From Luminiphilus sp. (GTDB taxonomy: Bacteria > Pseudomonadota > Gammaproteobacteria > Pseudomonadales > Halieaceae): DNA of 6,570 nt. Each line of letters begins with the position of its first letter. Positions within the stretch are counted from its first letter, which is position 1. Of this stretch, positions 1 through 5,158 are shown piece by piece. The stretch is from contig JAHEJH010000109.1 in assembly GCA_024638905.1 (NCBI GenBank), positions 1 through 6,570 on the forward strand, given 5' to 3'. A model generated the notes under the pieces. That model did no database searches, had not been told where the DNA came from, and was given only the letters and a program-made list of their open reading frames with translations. A program made the position numbers and the translations under genes.

Positions 1-459
1 CACGCCTAAAAACGCTGCGAGCTGTTGCGGCGTTGAATAGTCCACGGACATAAAGCCCGGTAACAACGCAATCATGAAGCCCCAGCCCTTGGGGTTCATC
101 ACCGCCGTCACGTATCCCAGGCTAAGCAGGGCGCCGGCGGACAAGAGCGGTTGGTCGTCGCCGTCCGCGAAGCGGGCGGGTTGTGTCCACAGCCGGTAAG
201 CAATCCACAGCAGGTAGCTGCCACCCACCAACGCCAGCACGGCGAAATACACTTCCGATAGTGACTGGATCCAGGCGAGTAATAGCACGCAGGTCGATAC
301 CACCGTTGCGACGCCCGCTAATTCACCCCACATCATCCACAGCGTGCGCCGGTAGCCCTGTGAAAGGCCCAGCGTGAAGGCCAGTGTCATACACATGCCG
401 GGGGTGAGCGAGATGGCGGCAATCGTGGGGATAAACACCCACAACAGCTCCGGGTTCAT
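1..459 (-). CDS. LysE/RhtB family amino-acid exporter (3' end cut by window edge)
   Basis: Inner-membrane exporter of the LysE/RhtB/threonine-efflux superfamily, which expels amino acids or related small metabolites; the substrate cannot be told from sequence. The frame is open from the ATG at 459-457 to the window edge, giving 153 residues of a family usually about 200-210 long, so the last quarter with the final helix is missing. Visible signs are the N-terminal segment with SLTPGM at residues 17-22 (the family's TPGP region, with Met for the last Pro), the glycine-rich stretch GLSQGYRRTL at 31-40 leading into helix 2, helix 3 near 70-88, and the second half-motif NPKGWGFMIALLPGF at 122-136. 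A GAGG Shine-Dalgarno lies 10 bases upstream and overlaps the stop of the DUF4149 gene, so this is the third gene of the operon and is probably translationally coupled. Family is well supported; specific substrate unknown. Confidence 0.88.
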   Translation of the reverse strand, partial: MNPELLWVFIPTIAAISLTPGMCMTLAFTLGLSQGYRRTLWMMWGELAGVATVVSTCVLLLAWIQSLSEVYFAVLALVGGSYLLWIAYRLWTQPARFADGDDQPLLSAGALLSLGYVTAVMNPKGWGFMIALLPGFMSVDYSTPQQLAAFLGV

Positions 460-471
460 GGCGGGGTAACC

Positions 472-876
472 TCAGTACTTGAACAGCAGAAGGACCAACG
501 CCAGCAATTGAACCATATTGATGATGACCGACACACGATGCAGCGTGGCAAAGCGCGCACCCGCTGCGGCATCACCGGCGAGTTCGGCGTCGCGCAGTTG
601 GTTGATGTGAGGCACCAGTTGCTGCCGAATCCAAAGTGTCGATAGCGCAATGAGCAGGCAGACAGCCCCCGCCAGGGGTGCACTGCTGATCCATAAGCAG
701 CCCGCCAGACCGGATCCCACGATCAGGGCAAGGTAATACCGGGGAAAGAGTTTGCGTAGGAACAAGCCGGCTTGTTCGACCGGGAGTGCCTGAAAAACGG
801 TGGGCGCTATGCCCACGGCGAAGAACAGCATGGCGCCTAAAGTGGCGGCAACGATGTAAAGCGCGAGTGTTTCCAT
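472..876 (-). CDS. DUF4149 domain membrane protein
   Basis: Small integral membrane protein of the DUF4149 (TMEM205-like) family, function unknown, 134 residues, matching the short bacterial members. About four hydrophobic segments are seen near residues 5-28, 47-65, 67-86 and 114-132. Family-like features are APTVF at 24-28, FPRYY at 44-48, PHINQLRD at 89-96 and the C-terminal TLHRVSVIINMVQLL at 111-125. The frame extends 34 codons further upstream, but that extension is polar, lies inside the DUF2805 gene and lacks family character, so I start at METLALYI (876). The Shine-Dalgarno-like TAGG on the minus strand, 6 bases before the ATG, includes the TAG stop of the upstream gene, which suggests coupled translation. 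It is the middle gene of a three-gene operon with 7- and 12-base junctions. Family assignment is from remembered conserved positions, not a search. Confidence 0.85.
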   Translation of the reverse strand: METLALYIVAATLGAMLFFAVGIAPTVFQALPVEQAGLFLRKLFPRYYLALIVGSGLAGCLWISSAPLAGAVCLLIALSTLWIRQQLVPHINQLRDAELAGDAAAGARFATLHRVSVIINMVQLLALVLLLFKY

Positions 877-883
877 AGTGAGC

Positions 884-1219
884 CTACTTTGAGCGCTGCT
901 TGTATTGGGTCGCGCAGTATCCGCGCGATACTGACGGCTCCCGACGAGCGCCGTGTTTGGTGACGCGGCCCGAAACACGCTGGCGCCAGTTCCTGAACGC
1001 TTTCGATTTCAGCGACCGGCGCATCAACCGAATCACCGCTGCTTCGGGAAGCCCGTAAAGACGCTCAATGGCCTCAAAGGGCGTGCGGTCTTCCCAGGCC
1101 ATCTCGATGACGCGCGAGTGGTCTGCTGCGCTAAGGCCACCCTTGGCTTCAGCTATTGCGCCTTTGTTCTCGGGTTCAGCCGCGGCGGTGGCGCGCAGCG
1201 AGCATGGGATGTCTTTCAT
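884..1219 (-). CDS. DUF2805 / TIGR03643 family protein
   Basis: Uncharacterised small soluble protein of the TIGR03643/DUF2805 family. The conserved core is at residues 29-92 of the 111-residue form: LSAADHSRVIEMAWEDRTPF, then AIERLYGLPEAAVIRLMRR, then a basic segment with FRNWRQRVSGR. The core looks like a helix-turn-helix (helix near 35-43, helix near 47-54, recognition-like helix 58-69) followed by an Arg/Lys-rich stretch, so nucleic-acid binding is a reasonable guess, not established. The frame is open to 1336, but that part is not conserved. I chose the ATG at 1219 because TAAGG sits 5 bases upstream; an in-frame ATG at 1246 lacks a clear ribosome site. The C-terminal 20 residues beyond the core are polar and unrecognised. 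As I recall, the family is often found near cryptochrome/photolyase genes; none is present here. First gene of the operon with DUF4149 and LysE genes, and divergent from bciA. Confidence 0.8.
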   Translation of the reverse strand: MKDIPCSLRATAAAEPENKGAIAEAKGGLSAADHSRVIEMAWEDRTPFEAIERLYGLPEAAVIRLMRRSLKSKAFRNWRQRVSGRVTKHGARREPSVSRGYCATQYKQRSK

Positions 1220-1335
1220 TTTGGCCTTAGTGGTGAAGGTGGTCATGCTGGAGCAGCACGTCGCTGTGAGGCTCGGGGCCGGGGAGAGGCACTCTAGCGA
1301 AAACACAGGGCGATTGCCGGCTTGTCCAGCCGACA

Positions 1336-1364
1336 TTGACCGTAGCGAGCGGCCCGCCTAGGGT
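1336..1364 (+). promoter_or_regulatory. Candidate sigma70-type promoter for bciA
   Basis: TTGACC (1336-1341, five of six matches to the -35 consensus) is followed after exactly 17 bases by TAGGGT (1359-1364, three of six matches to -10). Transcription would start near 1371, leaving a leader of only 10-20 bases before bciA. The -10 is poor, so this is a weak call. No PpsR/CrtJ-type palindrome (TGT-N12-ACA) was found between 1220 and 1390, so there is no sequence sign of classical light/oxygen control of this copy. Confidence 0.3.
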
Positions 1365-1390
1365 GGGCAGATGGAAGACGGGTGCGGGTG

Positions 1391-2344
1391 ATGCGGGTAC
1401 TGCTGGCAGGTGCAACAGGCTACATCGGGCAGGCAGTACTGCGCGAGCTGGTTGCTCAAGGTCATGAGGTGGTGGCACTGGTGCGGCCCGGCCGCCAACT
1501 CACGATGGACGCCCAAGATTCCGTGACCCGGATCGAAGTCTCACTGACAGACGATGCGGACTGGCACCAGCAGGTGCCGCCAGTGGACGGGGTGATCTCC
1601 TGTCTGGCGAGTCGGAGCGGCGCGCCCCGCGATGCGCGGCAGGTAGAATTTGAGGCCAATCGTAAGCTCCTCGAATACGCTGAGCGCGGAACAGTCCGTC
1701 ACTTCGTGCTGCTCTCCGCCATTTGCGTGCAGATGCCCAGACTCGCGTTTCAGCGCGAGAAGCTGAAGTTCGAGGCGTTGCTGGCTGAATCTTCGGTGCC
1801 CGCGACAATTATCCGCGCCACCGCGTTTTTTCGCTCACTGGTGGGTCAGGTCGAGCGGGTCCGCGCGGGCAAACCCTTCCTGTTATTCAGCAGCGGCAAC
1901 ACCACCGCCTGCAAACCCATTTCCGATCGCGATCTGGCAAGGTTCATGGTGTCGAAGCTGGCGTCGCCGCCATTGAGTACTGCGGTGCTGCCCATCGGCG
2001 GCCCAGGTCCGGCGCTCACGCCACAGGATCAGGGGCGGTTGTTGTGCGAGACACTGGGCCAGCCTTTTCGCACCACCTCACTGCCACCCGAGATGTTCGA
2101 TTGGATCCGCTGGTTGATCAGCCCGCTGGCGCTGGTATCGCAAAGCATGCGAGACCGTATGGAGTTTCTACGCATTGCCAAGTTCTATGCCACCGAGTCG
2201 ATGCTGTGCTGGGACGCGACTGCCGAGCGTTACGACGCTGAAGCGACCCCCGAGTTTGGCGACGATACGTTGCAGGCGTTTTACACTGGGCTGGCGTCAG
2301 GTGAGATCGCGTTGCCCGAGCGGGGGGAGCACAGTTTGTTCTGA
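1391..2344 (+). CDS. bciA: Divinyl (proto)chlorophyllide 8-vinyl reductase, BciA type
   Basis: NADPH-dependent atypical short-chain dehydrogenase of the BciA/DVR family, which reduces the C8 vinyl group of divinyl (proto)chlorophyllide in (bacterio)chlorophyll synthesis. From the ATG at 1391 it is 317 residues, a usual length. The Rossmann motif GATGYIG is at residues 7-13. Family-specific blocks as I know them are CLASRSG 71-77, FVLLSAICVQ 105-114, QREKLKFEALL 121-131, ATAFFRSL 143-150, ACKPISDRDLA 173-183, VLPIGGPGPALTP 199-211, FYATESML 265-272 and the C-terminus GEHSLF. The canonical YxxxK position reads FQREK (120-124), as in relatives I recall. Starts at GTG 1382 or GTG 1388 are also possible: GGAAGA at 1373-1378 is 3, 9 or 12 bases from the three candidates. 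It stands alone on the plus strand with no other pigment gene in view. A related NmrA-like oxidoreductase with another substrate cannot be excluded. Confidence 0.87.
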   Translation: MRVLLAGATGYIGQAVLRELVAQGHEVVALVRPGRQLTMDAQDSVTRIEVSLTDDADWHQQVPPVDGVISCLASRSGAPRDARQVEFEANRKLLEYAERGTVRHFVLLSAICVQMPRLAFQREKLKFEALLAESSVPATIIRATAFFRSLVGQVERVRAGKPFLLFSSGNTTACKPISDRDLARFMVSKLASPPLSTAVLPIGGPGPALTPQDQGRLLCETLGQPFRTTSLPPEMFDWIRWLISPLALVSQSMRDRMEFLRIAKFYATESMLCWDATAERYDAEATPEFGDDTLQAFYTGLASGEIALPERGEHSLF

Positions 2345-2358
2345 GGGCGAGGTCTGCC

Positions 2359-3015
2359 TCAAGCCGGCAACAGCATCACCGTCGCGACATGTGATTCACT
2401 CATTTCCACGGCGTGGATGGGTGCTGCGTGCCAAGCCTGTGCCGCGCCGTTGGTGGGGGCCACGGTGAGTAACGCTTTGTCGGTGCGTGCGACCTCGACA
2501 TCCTGAAAGCCCACCCATTCCTGCGTGAGTGGGTATTGGCACTTGTAGAAACTCTCCTTTGCGCTAAAGAACAGGGTGGCTTCAACCCCGATTGCCTCCG
2601 GCGCAAGCGAGCTCAAATAGTCTGCTTCTCTTTCAGTGAACAGGGTTGGCCATAGTTTCGATTCCACGCGGCCGATGGTTTCCACGTCGACACCGACCGA
2701 TTGGATTGCACTACGTTTGCCAACGGCGGCGGCACAGAGCGTGTCGCAGTGAGAGAGGCTGCCCGTACGATCACTCGGCCAAACAGGGGAACGGTCTTCG
2801 GCGCGGCGCAGCGGTGCGGGCGGCAGACCCAACGTTTCGCCCAGTGTGCGCGCCAGGAGTCGACCCGCTACAAACTCCTGTTGGCGCGCCGGTGCCGCGG
2901 CGGCAATGTCTTCCCATTCTTCAGGATGAGGATCACCCAACAGTAGTACGAGCGGCGCCCATGCAACGGCCAGGTCAGGGCCCGTTATTTCGGTTATCAG
3001 AGGGTGGATCGTCAT
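2359..3015 (-). CDS. 4'-phosphopantetheinyl transferase, EntD/Sfp superfamily
   Basis: Transfers the 4'-phosphopantetheine arm of coenzyme A to a conserved serine of carrier proteins (ACP, PCP), a cytosolic Mg-dependent reaction. The 218-residue protein has the motifs of the EntD-like monomeric class in order: RQQEFVAGRLLAR at 44-56, GSLSHCD at 85-91, GVDVE at 108-112 with the metal-binding acidic residues, and FFSAKESFYK at 149-158 with the catalytic KES-xx-K. The following YPLTQEWVGFQDVEV resembles the usual region after the catalytic helix. All motifs are intact, so it should be active. The only reasonable start is the ATG at 3015; no other ATG or GTG lies upstream in frame and no Shine-Dalgarno is visible. 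No polyketide, peptide or fatty-acid synthase gene is in the window, so the carrier-protein partner is unknown. It may be co-transcribed with psiE, 75 bases upstream, and converges on bciA. Confidence 0.92.
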   Translation of the reverse strand: MTIHPLITEITGPDLAVAWAPLVLLLGDPHPEEWEDIAAAAPARQQEFVAGRLLARTLGETLGLPPAPLRRAEDRSPVWPSDRTGSLSHCDTLCAAAVGKRSAIQSVGVDVETIGRVESKLWPTLFTEREADYLSSLAPEAIGVEATLFFSAKESFYKCQYPLTQEWVGFQDVEVARTDKALLTVAPTNGAAQAWHAAPIHAVEMSESHVATVMLLPA

Positions 3016-3027
3016 GGCGCGATGGTA

Positions 3028-3051
3028 GCACCGCGGTGCGAGGGCACCGCG
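3028..3051 (-). repeat. Stem-loop and overlapping palindrome in the psiE-PPTase gap
   Basis: CGCGGTGC (3032-3039) pairs perfectly with GCACCGCG (3044-3051) around a 4-base loop. The first arm also forms half of a perfect 12-base palindrome, GCACCGCGGTGC (3028-3039), so two structures share one arm. It sits between the stop of psiE and the start of the PPTase gene, ending about 16 bases before that ATG. No U-tract follows on either strand, so it is not a standard rho-independent terminator. It may stabilise the psiE message end or affect expression of the PPTase gene. Confidence 0.45.
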
Positions 3052-3090
3052 ACATAGATAAGGTCTGACGGGCTGATCAGGGCTGCGAGA

Positions 3091-3549
3091 TCAGTGGTCG
3101 GGGTTTTCGCTGGAGTGCTCGCTGGAGTTCATGGAGGGTGAGCGCTGTGATGCCCAGCTCAGAATCGCTAACGCAACCGCCAGCAGCAGCACGGCGCCGG
3201 CCTCAAAAAGCAGTTTGCTGGGCTCGGCCTCTTTGCCCTGCAGAATGATCAGCCGCGTGATGCCCGTGATCGCAATCAGCACCGGCAGGGTGACGGGCAC
3301 GCTGTGGGTCGCGTAGTAGGCATAGGCCATGCCGATGACCTCAAGATAGATAAACAGCAACAGTAGGTCGGCCAGTCGGACGCGGCCTGCGTCAAAAAAT
3401 GACGTGAGCTCCAGCGCCACCGCCAGCATGGTAAGCAGGCTGATGATGACCAGCAGGATGCGTTCGGCGGCGCTGAAGAAGCCCAGCACACCGCGATCAA
3501 GTTTCTCAGTCGCCTCGGGGTAATCGCCACCTAGCTGATATTTTGACAT
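3091..3549 (-). CDS. PsiE family (phosphate-starvation-inducible) membrane protein
   Basis: Inner-membrane protein of the PsiE family. The name comes from phosphate-starvation induction in E. coli; the molecular role is unknown. The 152-residue protein has four hydrophobic segments near residues 28-52, 59-79, 85-103 and 112-133. The family's recognisable core is LLLFIYLEVIGMAYAYY (63-79) followed by VPVTLPVLIAITGITRLIIL (84-103). The cytoplasmic-type tail after 134 is polar and contains an in-frame 10-base direct repeat (3107-3116 and 3119-3128) coding for SSE-H-SSE. The start at 3549 is chosen because AGGTGG (minus strand, 3563-3558) lies 8 bases upstream; a GTG at 3561 is in frame but overlaps that site. 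No PhoB-box-like repeat was seen upstream, so phosphate control is not supported here. Downstream, 75 bases away, is the PPTase gene. Confidence 0.86.
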   Translation of the reverse strand: MSKYQLGGDYPEATEKLDRGVLGFFSAAERILLVIISLLTMLAVALELTSFFDAGRVRLADLLLLFIYLEVIGMAYAYYATHSVPVTLPVLIAITGITRLIILQGKEAEPSKLLFEAGAVLLLAVALAILSWASQRSPSMNSSEHSSENPDH

Positions 3550-3557
3550 GGCTGTTT

Positions 3558-3563
3558 CCACCT
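3558..3563 (-). promoter_or_regulatory. Ribosome binding site deciding the psiE start
   Basis: AGGTGG on the minus strand is one mismatch from AGGAGG and lies 8 bases before the ATG at 3549. It overlaps the alternative GTG start at 3561, which makes that start unlikely. Confidence 0.65.
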
Positions 3564-3585
3564 TTTTATTGAAGGTCAGTACAGG

Positions 3586-3591
3586 GTTATA
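3586..3591 (-). promoter_or_regulatory. Possible -10 element upstream of psiE
   Basis: TATAAC on the minus strand, about 37 bases before the psiE start, matches five of six -10 positions. No acceptable -35 is found 16-18 bases upstream (the bases there read AACGAG or similar), so an activator or an alternative sigma factor would be needed. A perfect palindrome CGGGCCCG lies immediately upstream at 3593-3600. Weak call. Confidence 0.22.
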
Positions 3592-3715
3592 CGGGCCCGG
3601 TCCGCAACTCGTTCACGTATGCAAGTGGCGCCTTAATTCAGGGTGGGCAACAGTCTAGAGGGCAACCTCCGCTGAGAAGATAAGATCAAAGACGCGGGCG
3701 CCAGTGCTCGATGCG

Positions 3716-4855
3716 CTAATCGAAGGCAGGGATGACCTTCTCGGCCGGTATCCATGGGATGTCCACGACTTCGGCCTCGCGCCAGCCATCGCCCGCGTCC
3801 AGCGACAGCGTTGTACCCGTTGCGGCAAAAGCGGTTGGCACGTTGATGAGTGCGATGTTGTGCTCCAGCCGCGGTGACCAGCAGTAGCGCGTCACGTGGC
3901 CGATCACGTCATCGCCGAATTTCACATCCACGAAATGCTGATTCGGTGTTACCGGTTCGCCGCCAAAGTTGGCGCCTACCAAGCGGCGCTCAGGGCCCGT
4001 CTTAGCAATGGCCTGAAGCGCGGCCTTACCGACATAGTCATGGGGCTTGTCGATATCCAGCAGCCTATCCATACCGATTGTAAAGGGGCTGTCATTCAGG
4101 GTGATATCACTGCAGTAGGAGAGCAGCGCGCCTTCCATACTGCGTGCCAGTGAGGGGCAGGCGGCTTGGATATTGAACTCAGCACCCGCTGCCATACACA
4201 GGTCCCACAGTGCGGTGCCTTTACTGCCGTCCTTAAGAAGGATCTCGTAGCCCAGCTCGCCGCTCCAACCTGTGCGGCTAAGCACGACCGGGATGCCCTC
4301 TAGCGAGGTGTGACAGAAGTGGTAGTAGCCGAGCTCAGTGGCCAGATCGCCAAAGAGCTTTTGCGCCACCCGCGGTGCCAGCGGGCCCTGCAGTTGGAGC
4401 GGCGACGCATCGGGTTCGCGGACGGTCACATCCAGACCACTTTGTGCGGCGACACCTTTGGCCCACAGCAAGACGTCGCCATCACCGGGTGACAGCCAAA
4501 AGTGGTTCTCGGCGTGTCGGTACATGACGGCATCGTTAATGATGCCGCCGTTCTCATCGACAAAGACTACGTAACGGGCCCGGTTGATCGGACACTTGTC
4601 GATGTCTCGGGGGGTCAAAAGTTGGGTCAGTGCCAGAGCATCGGGTCCGATGATTTCCACCTGCCGTTCCGCGGCGACATCCCATAGCGAGACGCCCTCG
4701 ACGATCGCCCAGTACTCGGCTGTGGTATCACCGTAGCTGGTAGGCATGAACATATGGTTATAGATGGTAAAGGCCTGAGCGCCTGCCTCGATGGTGGCGT
4801 CATAAAAAGGGGATTTTCGGACTCGGGGCCCGATGGTGATCGCAGGTGATGACAT
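3716..4855 (-). CDS. GcvT-fold folate-dependent methyltransferase/demethylase, DmdA-like
   Basis: Tetrahydrofolate-dependent protein of the GcvT superfamily (N-terminal GCV_T domain about residues 30-265, C-terminal barrel about 285-375), 379 residues, cytosolic. The N-terminal layout resembles DMSP demethylase DmdA more than glycine-cleavage T-protein: IYNHMFMPTSY at 31-41, WDVAAERQVEI at 58-68, LLTPRDIDKC at 79-88, DENGGIIND at 100-108, DGDVLLWAKG at 125-134, and CWSPRLEHNIAL at 325-336. However, the folate-site segment reads SRTGWSGELGYEILL (193-207), which is T-protein-like; DmdA as I recall it has GWSKQGGYEVY there. No gcvH or gcvP is nearby, arguing against a glycine-cleavage role. The likely role is removing a methyl or one-carbon group from a small substrate onto THF, perhaps DMSP or another methylated osmolyte. 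The start is supported by ACGGAG 7 bases upstream. Superfamily firm; substrate open. Confidence 0.83.
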   Translation of the reverse strand: MSSPAITIGPRVRKSPFYDATIEAGAQAFTIYNHMFMPTSYGDTTAEYWAIVEGVSLWDVAAERQVEIIGPDALALTQLLTPRDIDKCPINRARYVVFVDENGGIINDAVMYRHAENHFWLSPGDGDVLLWAKGVAAQSGLDVTVREPDASPLQLQGPLAPRVAQKLFGDLATELGYYHFCHTSLEGIPVVLSRTGWSGELGYEILLKDGSKGTALWDLCMAAGAEFNIQAACPSLARSMEGALLSYCSDITLNDSPFTIGMDRLLDIDKPHDYVGKAALQAIAKTGPERRLVGANFGGEPVTPNQHFVDVKFGDDVIGHVTRYCWSPRLEHNIALINVPTAFAATGTTLSLDAGDGWREAEVVDIPWIPAEKVIPAFD

Positions 4856-5158
4856 GGCGTTACTCCGTAAGCAGCGCGCGAGCTGTGATTTTGCGCGGCA
4901 GTATGGAGCCGAATGTCTCGCCGTGGAATCTTTTTTTTTACGTTCCTAAAACGCGCTGGGTGCGGTCGGTAAAATCGCTTTGACAAGCAGCCATGACCTG
5001 GGTTGTCGCAATGACTCAGTGGCCTATTTTCCCCAATTCCTCGCGGCGATTTAGGGCTGCCGCACTCACCGGGATAGCTGGACTAAAAATGAAGAGAGCC
5101 TGCAGGGCCTTGTCAGTTGCCGAGGGTCTGTCGTCTGTGGGTGAGGAGCACCTGCTCG
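4856..5158. other. 303-base intergenic region between the MFS and DmdA-like genes
   Basis: Holds the downstream end of the MFS unit and the leader of the DmdA-like gene, both on the minus strand. Visible elements are the ACGGAG ribosome site (4868-4863 on the minus strand), a run of nine T on the plus strand (4931-4939, A9 in the leader), and TTGTCA (minus, 4986-4981) as an isolated -35-like hexamer without a matching -10. No clear terminator for the MFS gene, no glycine-riboswitch-like elements and no RNA gene were recognised. A plus-strand frame from 4993 to 5193 runs into the MFS gene and looks non-coding. Confidence 0.5.
4863..4868 (-). promoter_or_regulatory. Ribosome binding site of the DmdA-like gene
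   Basis: ACGGAG on the minus strand, 7 bases before the ATG at 4855. It supports this start over the longer overlapping frame that begins near 4986. Confidence 0.6.

Noticed and set aside
183..377. Plus-strand 64-codon frame
   Set aside because: It is opposite the clear LysE/RhtB coding frame.
877..978. Longer N-terminus for the DUF4149 protein
   Set aside because: The 34 extra residues are polar, overlap the DUF2805 gene and precede a normal first membrane helix; the short start has a coupled ribosome site.
953..1361. Plus-strand open frames of 114 and 97 codons
   Set aside because: They lie opposite the recognisable DUF2805 core on the minus strand and have arbitrary composition; they are shadows.
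1220..1390. PpsR/CrtJ site (TGT-N12-ACA) before bciA
   Set aside because: I looked for the palindrome and found no TGT and ACA at the required spacing.
3073..3094. CTGATC/GATCAG inverted repeat at the psiE stop
   Set aside because: A 6-base stem with a 10-base loop and no U-tract is too weak to call a terminator.
4627..4986. Minus-strand 119-codon frame over the DmdA-like N-terminus and leader
   Set aside because: It is out of frame with the strongly supported GcvT-like protein and rich in Arg, Pro and Ser, as expected of a shadow.
4856..5000. Glycine riboswitch before the GcvT-like gene
   Set aside because: No paired glycine-aptamer-like conserved segments could be recognised in the leader.
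5088..5112. Intrinsic terminator for the MFS gene around CCTGCAGG
   Set aside because: The palindrome gives at most a 3-base stem with a usable loop, and the T-run lies about a dozen bases away.
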